DNA from: Tenrec ecaudatus | Taxonomy: Eukaryota; Chordata; Mammalia; Afrosoricida; Tenrecidae | Direction: 5' to 3' | Length of the DNA: 64,000 nt | NCBI RefSeq assembly: GCF_050624435.1 | Contig: NC_134530.1 | Coordinates: 148,962,721 to 149,026,720 of the forward strand | In this document: positions 1 to 12,869 of the stretch, one piece after another | Layout of the letters: each line of letters starts with the position of its first letter | How positions within the stretch are numbered: the first letter of the stretch is position 1 | Position numbers and translations under genes: made by a program | The notes under the pieces: generated by a model | Databases searched by the model: none | Seen by the model: the letters and a program-made list of their open reading frames with translations, nothing else | Told to the model about the DNA's origin: nothing

Positions 1-532
1 TTGAAGGCATCTAGCAACAATGTATGTAGGATTGTGTTATCTGTAAATAGGGATCGCTTGGCTAACTCTCATGTCTTTGTCTTGCCTTGCTCTTGTAGCT
101 AGAATCTCCAGTACAATTTGAAGGGCGGTGCTGAGAGTAGCCATTGTTGGCTTGTTTCTAGTCATCAGGGGAAAACTGTCCATCTTTCTTTACCGAATAT
201 AATGTTGGCTGTGGGTTTTTCATAAATGTCTTTAATCATATTAAGGAATTTCTCTTTTATTCTTACCTTGTGGGGTGTTTTGTATCATGAAAGGATATTG
301 GGTTTTATCAAATGCCTTTTCTGTATTGATTAAAATAATCATGTGCCCCCTTCCCTTTGGTCTATAAAAGTGGCATGCTATAGTGATTGATTTTCTAACC
401 CTGAACTACTCTTGCATTCTTGGAGTTGCACATGGTATATAATTCTCTGAATATATCATTGGATTTGGTCTGTTAGTATTTTGTTGAAGATTTTTAATCT
501 ATAGTGTTGAGTGAGAGGTAGTCAATTGCTTA
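1..532 (-). mobile_element. L1 ORF2 fragment, antisense
   Basis: The reverse strand reads as L1 reverse-transcriptase region; the plus strand shows the familiar antisense wording (ATAATGTTGGCTGTGGGTTT, then ..TATAATTCTCTGAATATATC). It is open at the left window edge and broken by stops. Confidence 0.8.
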
Positions 533-534
533 AT

Positions 535-584
535 ATGGTCCTTATAACACTATGAGTTATCATTGACTCAATGGCAGTTAGCCT
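535..584 (+). mobile_element. AfroSINE 3' fragment
   Basis: CACTATGAGTTATCATTGAC and CTCAATGGCAGTTAG match the AfroSINE tail. Only about 50 bases remain. Confidence 0.5.
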
Positions 585-589
585 ATCTT

Positions 590-834
590 TTGATAAGGAC
601 CTGTGAAATGAACACCACAATCAAGATAATAATAAATATATCCCATGGCCTTCAAAAAAATCCACTGAAAATTCTAAAGCATACTAACCAAAGCACTGTT
701 TTAGGAAAGGGTGGCTTGGCTTGTTTTTTTCAATGTTCCCCTTAGATTAATTTTCAAGAAAAAAAAATGTTAATCTTTTTTAGTGGCATATAAAATTTCA
801 TTATGTAATCTCCAAGAACAAATCAAAGGGAGAA
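590..834. other. unassigned AT-rich sequence
   Basis: No gene, exon-like frame or recognisable repeat seen. Confidence 0.4.
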
Positions 835-3800
835 ATGGAAGAAGATGGCATCCAGTTGGATTTACCTGCCTGGAGCTCCTGCTGCCAGACCAGAAAATTG
901 GGAGGTAAGGTGAAGGATACTGAGGGGTGGAGACCTAAAATTAGAATCAGGGTACTAGGGTCTGTCCTGAACCCCATATTTTTATATTTTCACACACAAA
1001 GCGAACCAAGAATGCATTGAGATACTCTAGGTTCATTGGGCTGGGCTCATAGCCTCCAGACAGAGCAGCTACCAGCACCCTAGACTGGCAGCAAGTAGCA
1101 ATTTCCCCAGGCTGACGTCCAAAAGGGTTCATAATCCCAGACTCAAGGAGAACCTCTGAAATCTAGTCCCAGGACCCCACACCAGAGGTCCTGCACTGTT
1201 GGCTGCCTTGTGCTCATAGCCTGGGGGACGGGATCTACATGGGTAGACATAGATTTGGAGCAATTGAAAAGACATCAGGAAATTTAGCTGAGTCAGATTG
1301 CGGTGTGGCAAAGCCTATGCGGGTAGCCATAGCCCCGGGAGCGAATTCAGTTCTAGTTGGCTAAAAAGGAAACAACCTCTCTGATAAGCTAGATCTCCTC
1401 CTCTGGGGTTCAGCATGACAGCCACCCCATAAGCCAAATATACAAAAGAGCAAAAGTATTTTCTAGGTAAAAACTGCATATCCCAGGCTCATTGTTTAAC
1501 TCCAAGACAAACTGGCAGAATGAGCCCTTTAACATACACTACATAACAAGGGAGCCAGTGCTAAGGAATGCCAGATGTTGTTAGCTACACAACCCAGAGG
1601 CTTTCAACATAACAAAGACCCTCAGGAGCAAGTCTCAGTTTTAGAATATCACAGGGAGGACATACCCAGAGCCCAGAGTCAGGGGCCAATGTAATTTAAT
1701 TAAATTCCAGCTGGCCAGGGGGGAAAAAAAGAAAATCTCTGAGCTATTGGCCGCCTCAGTGATCTTGACCAAGCTAGGGCAACTCTGCAAGCCAAAGGTG
1801 TGGGGAAACTACTGTCCGCCCTCAGTGATCCTACACACAGCTGGGAGGTAGGTCCTGCCTGTCCGCCATGTGCCTGGGAGATCCTCCATCTGTCCTGGGG
1901 CCCTACACATGGCTGAGAGAACACCCCACCCCACCCAACTGCTGTACCGTTACATAAAGCACATGGCAGCTATAACACTGCTCTCCAGAGCTTAACACCA
2001 CTGCGGGAACCGCTGCCTGGCCTCGGCTGTGATCTTGTCTTAAGAGTGATTCCGCCCAGGATCTGTGGGACCCTATACCAAGCAGACACACCACCTGCTA
2101 CCTTGAGGCAGGGTTGGAACTCCTCCAGCCCCACGGTCAGGTGATAAAGTTGCAGTTATCTCCTTACTTATAACTCTTTTTCTTCTCTCTTTATTCTCTC
2201 TCTCTTCACTTTCTCACTTCAGTTGGTCTCAGCAGGCCCAGTTCTGTTTTTCCTCTCTCTTTTTATTTCTTTTCTCTCCCTCTTTTTCTTTTCATTCACC
2301 ACTGCTGGCTACTGGGCCACTAACTCCACCTATGGAAACTGCCCAAACAGCAGGGGGAACGCCAGCCTGCCCTCTGTGGGAGCAGTGCACACCTCACAAG
2401 GCAGCTGTGACAGCCTCTACAGGGCTCCACGCTGCTGAGGAAACCTCTGTCTGGCCTCTACAGTGATCTTGCCAACTAGGGCAATTCCACCCAGCATCGG
2501 TGGGACCCTACAAAATGGGCACACCATCCTGCCACCTAGGGGCAGGGTTTAAACCGCTCCAGCCCCATGTTCAGGCGACCAGGGATCAGATATCTCTTTA
2601 CTCTTTATGGTTTACTTCTCTCTTTCTCCACCACAGTCAGTCTTAGCACACTTCTGGTTTCCCCCCACTTCTTTCTCTTTCTTTTCTTTTTCATTCTTTC
2701 TTCTTTGTCTTCTTCTTTTCTGTTTCTCTCCTCTCCCCCTTTTTCCTTCAACATGCCACTGCTGGCTTCCAGCCCACTACCCCCTGCCTAGGGCAACTCT
2801 GCCCACCCAGGGGGAGAGATCCAGCCTCCCTCCTGTCGCAGTGCTGCACACGGCATGGTCGGAGCTCATCCATCTCTTTATCTATTTTTCCCTTCTTCTC
2901 TTCTTCTTTTGCCTTTTCTTCTTTTTTCCTCTTCTGCTATCTCTTCTCTCTTTCCCACCACAGTCTCACCAGATTCAGTTTTTTAACTCTATTTTTATTG
3001 TTATTTTATCTTTGCTTTGTGTGTGTGTGTTTTATTTTTGTTCTTGTCTTTGTTTTCTCCTTTCTTTCTTTTTATTCTATACTCCTCATCTTTCCTTTCA
3101 CAAGTCACTATCAGCCTCCAGGTCACTCCCCTCTGCCTAGGGAAACTCCAATGGCCCAGTTGGGGGGAGATTTTGCCCTACCTTGTTGGATTTACACACA
3201 GCTGGAGAAATATCGCCTGCTCTCCACTACACCTAAAGGTGCTGGGGGATCTCAGCTTCTAATGACTGGGAAACTCCCACCTATACCCCAAGGCCCTACA
3301 AGTGACTGGGGTGAACTCCTGCCCGCTGTTTGTGGTGCTCCATGCTGCCATGGGAGCATCCACCTAACCTCCACGGAATTCTATCTGACTAGGGTAATTT
3401 TGCCTGCCATCCGCGGTGCTCTACACCAAGGAGAGTACACCCACCCACACTCCATGGCACTCCAGTTGAGAAACACCACACACCATCCAAGGTGCTCCAA
3501 GCCCCGCTAGACCATTACAGCTTCTTGGGAGATCATCCAGTTAAATTCCATCCTCTTCGGCCCACAACCACCCAGCCAGCGTTCCATGAAGAAAACTATC
3601 CAACTCACAGTCCAAATAACGGATTACTTGTTGGCTAGAGTAAGCGTGAAATCACAGGAAAATCTAGCAGTAGTCTGATCCCCCAGTGTAGCTACCTTCA
3701 GATAGTTTGAATCCCACAAGAAAGACCAGTGCTATTTGACTCTGGAAGATGGTGCCAGGATCCTATAAAACAACATGTAAACAGAAACTAGTCCCAACAG

Positions 3801-6315
3801 CCTCAATGAAAAAGCAGGAGAAACAGACGACAATGCCAGAAGAAGTCATGAACCTAACAACGTACATAGAAGAGGCAGACATTGACATGCCACAGAAAGA
3901 AATCTTCAGAATGCTGCTTGAAGTCATACAGCATATGAGGGAAGCAATACAGGAAAATAATGAAATGACAGAGGAGGTAAAGGCAACACATAAAAAGGAA
4001 ATACAAGACCTAAGGGATGAAATAACAAAATCCAGTAGCAAATTAACAGACTTTTCAACAGACTTGAGGAGGCAGAGAATTGCATCAGTGACCTAAAGGC
4101 TAACCAGGCAGACTCCAACAAAAGGGAAAAGCAGTCAAATAAAACAATCAGATAAGCTGAAGAAAACCTGAGAGCCATGTGTGATGCTATGAAAAGAAAT
4201 ATTATTAGAAAAATTGAACTACCAGAACAAGACACAACAAAGAAGTCAATAGCAAAAACAGCGAAGTAATTCTCAGAGGAAAACTTCCCCAGCTTAAAAA
4301 AATGAAAACCAGGCAACCATTCAGGAGGCCGAAAGAACACCAGCCAGACATAATCTCAAGAAGAAGTCACCCAACACTGGAGACACATTGTGGGAATTGC
4401 ACTCAATCTGATCCTGCAACAGAACAGCAAGGAAATGGAGCAGCGAGGTCCCCAGGGAATGCAGAAAGTAGACTTCGGGGCCAGGGAGTGGTACCCCAAC
4501 AGACTGGACTGGAAAATACTACTAAAGGCCAACAAATAATCCTTGAACTAACTACAAGCTTTTCTTTCTTGTATTTTGTCACTAGTCTGTTGTGGTTGTT
4601 GTTTTGTTGTATGTTGTTGCTTGATTCTGCTCTGTCTTGTTTTTGTGCATATTATTATCTTCGCAAGTTAGTCTAAATAAGATACACTGGATGAACAATC
4701 TGGAGGAGAAAACAATGGAACCGACAGTCCTGGGGAGACATTGGAGAGGGAAAGGTGTGGGGAAAGGTAGTGGTGTTAACAAACCCAGGGACAAGAGAAC
4801 AACAAGTGATCCAAATCTGTGGTGAGGAGGGTATGGGAAGCCTGGTAGGGTATGATCAAGGGTAATGTAACCAAGAGGAATTGCTGAAACCCAGGTGGGG
4901 ACTGAGGATGATGGTGGGACAGGAGGAAAGTCAAAGAAAATAGAGGAAAGAGCTGGGAGGCAAAGGGAAATTATAGAGGTCTAAATAAAGGCATGTACAT
5001 ATGCAGATATATTTATATATGAGGATGGGGGAAAAGATCTATGTGCATATATTTATAGGTTTAGTATTGAGGTAGCAGAAGGACATTGGGCCTCCACTCA
5101 AGTACTCCCTCAATGCAAGAATACTTTCTTCTTTTAAATTGGCGTTCTATGATGCTCACCTTCCCGACACAACAGCTGAAGACAAAGTGGGTGAATAAGC
5201 AAACGTGGTAAAGAAAGCTGATGGTGCCCAGCTATCAAAAGATATAGCATCACAGATCTTAAAGGTTTGAAGGTAAACAAGCGGCCATCTAGCTCAGAAG
5301 CAACAAAGCCCACATGGAAGAAGCATACCAGCCTGTGTGATCACAAGGTGATGAAGGAATCAGTTATCAGGCATCAAAGAACAAAAAAAATCATATCACT
5401 GTGTGCTCACCTCCATGATACGATCACTGAAGACAAATGGGTACATAAGTAAACATGGAAAAGAAAGCTGATGGTGCCCGGCTATCAAAAGATATAGCAT
5501 CTGGGGTTTTAAAGACTTGAAGGTAAACAAGTAGCCATCTAGCTCAGAAGCAACAAAGCCCACATGGAAGAAGCACACCAGCCTGTGTGATCACAAGGTG
5601 TAGAAGGGATCAGGTATAAGGCATCATTAGAACAAAAATTTTATCATAGTGAATGAGGGGGACAGTGTGGGGTGGAGACCCAAAGACCATTTGTAGGCTA
5701 TTGTACATCCCCTTACAGAAGGGACAGAAGGACATCCCCTTACCAGGGAGGAGATGAACCAGTCAGCGTGCGATGTAGCAACGATGAAAAATACAACTTT
5801 CCTCTAGTTCCTAAATGCTCCCTCACCCCAATGTCATGATCCCCATTCTACTATGCAATTATGGCTAGACCAGAGGATGGACACTGGTACAGATAGAAAC
5901 CAGAAATACAGGGAATCCAGGGTGGATGATCCCTTCAGGACCAGTGGTGTGAGTGGCAATACTGGGAGGGTGGAGAGAGGGTGGGTTTGAAAAAGGAAAC
6001 TGATTACAAGGATCTACATGTGACCTCCTCCCTGGGGGGTGGACAACAGAAAAGTGGGTCAAGGGAGACATCGGACAGGGCAAGATATGACAAAATAATA
6101 ACTTGTAAATTATCACAGGTTCAGGAAGGAGGGGAAAGGGGAATGGAGGGGGAAAATGAGGAGCTGATGCCAGGGGCTTAAGTGAGAGCAAATGTTTGAG
6201 AATGATGAAGGCAATGAATATACAATTGTGCTTTACACAATTGATGTATGTCTGGATTGTGATAAGAGTTGTATGAGCCCCTAATAAAATGATTTTAAAA
6301 CTTAAATAAAGAATG
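835..6315 (+). mobile_element. L1 with 5' leader, partial ORF1 and 3'UTR, no ORF2 (half-L1 like)
   Basis: Starts near GAAGAAGATGGCATCCAGTT with a ~2.9-kb leader. The leader includes a long pyrimidine-rich part (2160-3110) with repeated CCACCTA..GGCAACTCC units. ORF1 starts at 3749 (MVPGSYKTTCKQKL..KKQEKQTT), reads 115 codons as a coiled-coil-like N-terminus, then continues broken. The ORF1 middle region is recognisable (SEENFPSLKK..PFRRPKEHQPD). Near 4370 it jumps straight into the L1 3'UTR (ACTGGAGACACATTGTGGGA; compare 11127) and ends at AATAAAATGATTT near 6290. ORF2 is absent. Confidence 0.75.
3749..4096 (+). pseudogene. L1 ORF1 N-terminal fragment
   Basis: 115 codons, rich in E/K/Q with heptad-like spacing (EEVKATHKKEIQDLRDEITK). 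This resembles the coiled-coil end of L1 ORF1p. A stop interrupts it, and the sequence goes on in other frames to about 4370 where the RNA-binding part is missing. Confidence 0.7.
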
Positions 6316-6545
6316 ACTTGACTTGATATATCCAGAGTTTTCCACCCAAACGCAATAAATTCACATTCTTTTCAAGTGCACATGACACATACACGTAGAT
6401 AGACCACATGCTGCGAACCGGAGTAAATTAAAGCCCATAGAGATTATAGAGACTTCCCTCCCTGACCACTATGCCATAAGACTGGAAATCAACAAAAAGA
6501 CGATGAAGAAAACAAGGGCAAACAATTGGAGGATGAATAACTCTA

Positions 6546-6908
6546 TTGCAAAAGGAGTGGGTATTGGCCAAGAACAGAGATGAAGTCAGGAAATTTCTAG
6601 AAACCAATGATAATGGAAATACGACGTATCAAAACCTTTGGGACACAGCAAAAGCATTTATAAGAGGAAGGCTGATAGCAATACATGCACACATGAAAAG
6701 GGAAGAGAGACTTATAGTTGATATGCTGGCACAAACCTTATACCAATTAGAGCAGAGTCAGCAGGACAATCCTACTAATAGCAAAAGGAAAGAAATAATC
6801 AAAATCAGAGATGAGATGCAGGAGAGGGAAAACAAGAAAACTATGGAAAAAATTAATGCAGCTAAAAGTTTGTTCTTTGAAAGATTAACAGAATTGATAG
6901 ACCTCTGA
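6546..6908 (+). pseudogene. L1 ORF2 fragment (connector before RT)
   Basis: 120 codons: NLWDTAKAFIRGRLIAIHAH and KKTMEKINAAKSLFFERLTE are standard L1 ORF2p sequence between the endonuclease and RT domains. Part of the broken copy spanning 6325-12860. Confidence 0.85.
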
Positions 6909-7841
6909 CAAACCTAACCAAAGAAAGAAAGGAACAAATTTCAATAGCAAGGTTGAGGAATGAAACTGGGGACATTACAACAGCCTCTAATGAAAGCAAA
7001 AGGATAATTACACCGTACTATGAAGGCCTATACTCTAACGAATTCATCAAGTTGGAAGACATGGACAAATACTTGGGAAAAAATCCCTCCCTAGACTATC
7101 CCCGATGGACATCAAGAACCTCAACAGACCCATAGCAATCATAGAAATAAACAAGGTTATCAAGGAATTACCAACAAATAAATCTCCCAGGCCAGATGAG
7201 CTTCACAGGAGAATTCTACCAAATTTTCAGGGAAGAACTGACACCAATCCTACAAAAACCCTTCCAGAACATAGAAAAAGGTGGAAAACTCCCAAACTCT
7301 TTCTATGAAGCTATTATAACTCTGATTCCTAAAGCGGACAAGGGACCCACAAGAATTGAGAACCATAATATCCCCAATGAACATCGATGCAAAAAATCTT
7401 TAACAAAATACTGGCCAGTAGAATACAAAACCATATAAAACAAATAATTCACAATGACCAAGTGGGATTCATGCATGGTTCAACATATGAAAGACCATTA
7501 GTATTATTTGCCACATTGACAGGAAAAGTGATAAGAACCACATGATAATATTGATAGATGTGAGAAAAGCATTCAACAACATCCAACACCCATTCCTGTT
7601 TAAGACACTCAAGAAGATAGGAATGGAAAGAAAATTCCTCAATATTATACAAGCTATGTATGAAAAACCAACTGCCAATGTGGTAATCAATGGAGAAAGA
7701 TGAAAACAATTCCACTGAAAAAGGAGACCAGAGAAGGATGCCCCTTGTTCCCACTCCTATTTAGCATTGTATTGTAGGCCCTAGCTAACAACATAAGACA
7801 AAGAAAAGACATCAAAGGTATTTGTCTGGGGAAGGAAAGAG

Positions 7842-8105
7842 ATGAAAATATTGTTATTTGCAGACAATATGATTGTATATACTGAAAACCCCCAGAATTC
7901 CACAAATGGAGTGTTGGAAGTGATAGAAAAATATAGCAGAGTGGCAGGATATGAGATCAATAAACAGAAGTCTATCGGAGTGCTATACACATCAAACAAG
8001 ATGACAAAAGAGGCAATTAAAAAGGTAGTAACCTTTACAATAACCAAGCACAAATTGAAATATCTAGGGATACACCTGACTAAAAAAACCAAAAGATTTG
8101 TATGA
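7842..8105 (+). pseudogene. L1 ORF2 RT fragment with altered catalytic motif
   Basis: KILLFADNMIVYTENPQNST corresponds to the RT palm LFADDMIVYLENP. The second Asp is replaced by Asn, so this RT would be inactive. YEINKQKSIGVLYTSNK and KYLGIHLTKK follow as expected. Confidence 0.85.
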
Positions 8106-8164
8106 GGAAAACTACAAAACACTATTAGAAGAAACCAAGAGTGACTACAAATGAGACAATTTAA

Positions 8165-8688
8165 GTTCATTGTGCCATCCCGGTCAATAAGCAGATGTGG
8201 GGTTAATTGAAGAGCTGAGAGATAAATGGCTTGGTGTGCCTCACCTCTCTCATTCTCGGGTCTCTTACTTTCTGATGGTTGGACCAGGGTGCAGCTGTCC
8301 TAGCCAGTTCCCTGCTTCAGCTGACAAGGCTCACTTCCTCCAAGACATCCCTGAGGAGAAACCATATGGACCTACCCCAATGCAGCCCTGAGTGCTAGAG
8401 CAGCTATGTGGAGACCCCTGTCAGCGCTGAGATGCTTACACATTCACTGATTCAGCTTTCTTCCTGCAGTAAGCATCATTGCATGTGTTTTGTGTGATGG
8501 AGGAGGACTTTGTGGATTGGTGTCAGGCATATAGGCTAATGTTGGACTTGTGGGCTTGGGCAGCACTGGGTTGGTATGTTTTCTTGATGTGCACTTACCC
8601 TTTACATAAAACTCTCTCTTATACATATGAATTTCTGTGGATTTGTTTCTCTACTGTACCCAGACTAATACATCAACACATCGAAGAA
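8165..8688 (+). mobile_element. ~0.5-kb retroelement (LTR-like?) nested in L1, family shared with 34.3 kb
   Basis: Interrupts L1 ORF2 between EETKSDYK and [10 protein letters not shown]. It shares TGGAGACCCCTG.CAG.GCTGAGATGCTT, CATCATTGCATGTGTTT and the end ATGAATTTCTGTGGATTTGT (..TTCTCTA) with the reverse strand of 34240-34790, so it is a dispersed family. The end GACTAATACA resembles MaLR-type LTR ends. No ORF; family name not certain. It is an old fossil copy. Confidence 0.55.
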
Positions 8689-9717
8689 TATCCCATGCTC
8701 ATGGATTGGAAGATTAAAAATAGTAAAGATGTCAGTTCTGCCCAAGGTATTATATAAATTTAATGCTATCCCAATACGAATCACATTATCCTTCTTAAAA
8801 GAATTGGAAAAAAATGATTTCCAACTTTATATGGAGAGTGAAGACACCCAGAATTAGCAGAGAACTCCTCAAGAAGGACAAATTGGGAGGGCTTGCTCTA
8901 CCTGACTTTAGCAAGTATTATACAGCCACTGGTCAAATCAGTGTGGTACTGCTATATCAACAGATATTCAGACAAATGGAAAAGAGCTGAAACCCCAGAA
9001 GTAAAAACATCAGCATATAGACAACTGATTTTTGATAAGGGCCCCCCAAAATATCAAATGAGAAGCGGATGCCCTTTTCAGTAAGAGGTACTGGAAAAAA
9101 TGTATATCTACCTGCAGAAAAATGAAGCAAGACCTTTACCTCACTCCATGCAGAAGAATAAACTCAAGGTGGATCACAGACATCCAGGTACAACCCCAAA
9201 CTGTTAGGGCCATCAATGAGCAAATTGGGACAAACTGGAGAACCTTGACAAAGGGAATACATAGGCTATCAGAAATAGGGAAGGATACAAATACAGAGGA
9301 GACACAAATTGACAAGTGGGATATACTGAAGATAAGAATTCACCAAGAGAGTAATAAGCGAGTCTATGGACTGGGAAAACATCTTTAGCAATGACACATC
9401 AGATAAAGGCCTTATTACTAAAATCTACAATACTTTGCAAGTTTACAATAAGAAAAAAAAATTAACTGCCCACTAAGGATGTTCGCAAAGGACCTGAACA
9501 GAAGGTTCACAGGGGCAGAAATCCAAATAACCAATAAACATATGAGAATATGTTCCTTATCATTAGCCATTATAGAAATGCAAATTAAAAGAACTATGAG
9601 ATAACACCTAACTAACACCTTCAAAGAAAGCCTAATTCAAAAATTCAGAAAGCAACAGGTGTTGGAGGGGCTGTGCTGAGATAGAAACTCTTGTCCACTG
9701 CTGGTGGACCTGTAGGT

Positions 9718-10147
9718 TGTTTGGGCCTGGTCCATACCAGGCAGCCCCTTCCCCTGGCCTCTTAGACGGATGGATGACCTGCTGGACTTCAAAGCCCCTG
9801 CTTCCAGCATTCCAAGGAGCTTATTTCTCTGAACAAAGTCCACTTAGCCCCTTCCCCCAGCATTCCAAAAAACAAGTTTGCAACTAGCAAGATAATTCAC
9901 TCACAGACATCCTGACTCAAGGCCTTGCAGCTGTAGGACTAAAAGCCTCCCCTTATCAGTGCATAAGTCCTTGACTGAAACCATATATATATCCCACTGC
10001 CTCACTGCCAAGCTGCGACTTCCCTAACCTAGCTCTGTTAGGTTGTGGAATTCGCCCGGGAGTTCTTCCCTGCTTTAATAAAACCTTTCTTTATTTTTCA
10101 TTCCTGAGCCCTATCTCCTTTCTGCGCTGCTGTCTCCACCTCTCACA
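9718..10147 (+). mobile_element. solo LTR of an endogenous retrovirus, inserted in L1
   Basis: A 430-base block bounded by TGTTTGGG and CTCTCACA. It has a TATA-like run near 9985, AATAAA at 10077-10082 and a pyrimidine-rich end (ERV1-type layout). L1 sequence continues on both sides (CTGCTGGTGGACCTGTAGG | GTACAGTCATTATGGA) with a short GGT duplication. No internal viral genes are present. Confidence 0.7.
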
Positions 10148-10194
10148 GGTATGTACAGTCATTATGGAAATTGATTTGGTGATATCTAAAACAG

Positions 10195-10554
10195 ATGGAA
10201 ATTGAGCTACCATACCACCCAGCAATCCCCCTCCTGGGCATATACCCAGAAGAGACAAGAAACAAACCACAGCCAGACATGTGTGCTCCAATGTTCATCG
10301 TGGTACAATTCACAATTGCAAGGAGTTGGCATCAACCTAAATTTCCATCCACTGATGAATGGATCAAAAAACTGTGGTACAGACATACAATGGAGTACTA
10401 TACATCCCTAAAAAGCAGCGATGAACGCATGAAGCACATTGCCGTATGGGAAGAACTGGAGGAAATGATGCTAAGTGAAGTAAGCCAAGCACAAAAGGAC
10501 AAGCACAACATAAGTGCAGTGAGGTCACTTATAAAAAACAAAAATGGGGCATAG
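10195..10554 (+). pseudogene. L1 ORF2 C-terminal region
   Basis: MEIELPYHPAIPLLGIYPEE and VWEELEEMMLSEVSQAQKDK are the L1 ORF2p C-terminal region. It resumes directly after the solo LTR. Confidence 0.8.
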
Positions 10555-12869
10555 GAGAAAAGCTACTATATACATACATCCCTAGGGTGATGTCTAGCAA
10601 CTGGCAGGGCCCAAGCCCAATCCAGGGATACATACAGCAGCCAACTAATAAGAGGGGGAAATAAAGAGAAAAAAGAAAAGAAAAGAAAAAAAGATATGGG
10701 TGGGGGTGGGGAGAGCAGGGCACTAACCCATCCAAGAGGAGGTTATTGTTTATATCTTCACAGGAGAGGGAGAGAGAGACCAGACTTCAACCCAATGTGC
10801 CAAGATGTGAATATAACATACCGGCATCTACCAAGAAACCAATTGAGAGGTCTGCGGGGCCAACCCCAATCCCAACTATGTGGACACCCACCCCCCTCAG
10901 AAAAATGCACTTCAGAGGACAGCACTGGGGATACAGCTAGGGAGAGGGGCATGTCAGATTAGAGCACGTGGGAGAAACAAAAAGGGATATAGAAGGAGGG
11001 GAGGACATCCTGGCCCACCAAGCCCCGAGGATGATATTCCTGCTCCGAGCAGACAACGCACAGAGAACCATAGGGCCAGCCTTACCACAAGACACGAAAT
11101 CCCTCACTAAACTATAGGGTTATGTGGGGCAATACTGGAGACACAGTGTGGGAATTGTGCACAATCTGACACCATCGCCCTGGAGTGAAACACTAAGGGC
11201 ATGCAACAGAGCAGCAAGGGGAGCAAAGTGATGAATCCCCGGGGAATACCAAAAATAGACGTTGGAGACAGAGTGTGGCAGCCCATCAGATTGGACTAGA
11301 AAACACTCATAAAGGCCAACCAACAGACCTTGAACTATTTATAGGCCTTTCCATTTTTGTCAGTGGCTTTCTTTTTGCTATTGTTGTTATTGTTTTGTTG
11401 GTCTTGACTTCCTTTGTTGTTTTATTTGACTTTGCTGGACTTTTGAGCTTATTAAAGTATCTAGATATGATAGGTAGGATAAATAATTCAGAGATGAAAT
11501 GAATGGGACCAATGGTTCTAGGGGATACAGGAGAAAGGGAGGTGGGAGAAAGGAAGTGGGGTGGGGATGGGGGGGTGGGGAGTAGGAACCAATCCAGGGA
11601 CAAGGGAACAACAAGTGAACTAAAATTAATGGAGAGAAGGGTGTAGGATGCCTAGTGGGGCTTAGTCAAGGACAATGTAGCAGCAAGGACTTACTAAATG
11701 AAGCTGATTGTGATGGTGAGACAAGAGAAGAGTAAAAGGAAATAGAGTAAAGAACCAGGAGGCAAAGGACATTTTATAGTGGTCTAAATACAGGCATGCA
11801 CATATGTATATGTGTATATGTATATATAGAGAGAGAGACAGAGAGAGTAATAGAACTATGTATTAATAGCTATATGTTAAGAAGTAAGGTTGCAGATGGA
11901 CATTGGACCTCCACTCAAGTACTCCCTCAACACAAGAACAGTTTACTCTAATATCTGACATTTTGTGATGCTCACCTTCATGACATGATCGCTGAAGACA
12001 AAATGGGTGCAGAAGCAAATGTGGTGAAGAAAGCTGATGGTACCCGGCTACCAAATGGTATAGTGTCTGGGGTCTAAAGGCTTGAAGATAAACAAGCGGC
12101 CATCTAGCTCAGAAGTGACAGCCCACATGGAAGAGGCACACCAGCCTGTGTGGTCATGAAGTGTCGAGGGGATCAGGTACCAGGCATCTAAGATCCAAAA
12201 CAAAATCATACCCAAAGTGAATGGGGGGTGTGGTGGGATGGCATGGAGTGGAAACCTAATGCCCATTTGTAGACAATTGGACATCCCCTCATAGAGGGGT
12301 CACAGGGAAGAAATGAGTCAGCCAGGGTGCAGTATAGCACTGATGAAACACACAACGTTCCTCTAGCTCTTTGGTGCTTGCTTCACCCCACGATCATGAC
12401 CTCAATTCTACCTTACAAATCGGATTACACCAGAACATGCACATTGTTACAGATAAGAGCACAGGGAACCCAGGATAGATAAAACCCCCAGACCCAACAA
12501 TGAGAGTAGAGGTACCAAGAGGATTAAGGGAGGGGTGGAGGAGCGGGATTTGATCACAGGATCAACCTAGAACCCCCTCTCAGGGGATGAAAAATGGAAC
12601 AATGGTTGAGGGGTGATGGAGGATGATGTAAGATATGAAAATAATAATGTATAACTTATCAAGGGTTCATGAGGGAGGGCAGGAGAGGGAGGGGGAAGAA
12701 ATGGGAGCTGGTATCAGGGGCTTAAGTGGGAAGAGAATGCTTTGAAAATGAAGATTTCAGCATATGTGCAAATGTGCTCGACACACTGGATGAATGTGTG
12801 GATTGTGATAACAGATGTAAGAGCCCCCTATAAAAGTATTCAATAAAAATAAAGAATCAATCAAAGGAT

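Larger units (their letters stand above)
6325..12860 (+). mobile_element. 5'-truncated L1, ORF2 remains plus 3'UTR, with two nested insertions
   Basis: Begins inside the ORF2 endonuclease region (IQRLFPPNAINSHSFQVHM at about 6332). It passes through the RT ([16 protein letters not shown] near 7310; FADN instead of FADD at the catalytic site, about 7859) and the C-terminal part (GIYPEETRNKPQPDMCAPMF near 10235), then the 3'UTR from about 10560 to 12860. Many stops and frame changes make it inactive. A ~0.5-kb retroelement sits at about 8165-8688 and a solo LTR at 9718-10147. Confidence 0.85.

Noticed and set aside
2607-3510. Frames of 170-177 codons rich in S, F, L
   Set aside because: Produced by the pyrimidine-rich L1 leader; composition only, no protein family.
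10021-10150. AATAAA and TATA-like sequences at 9.98-10.08 kb as a host gene end or promoter
   Set aside because: They are parts of the solo LTR.
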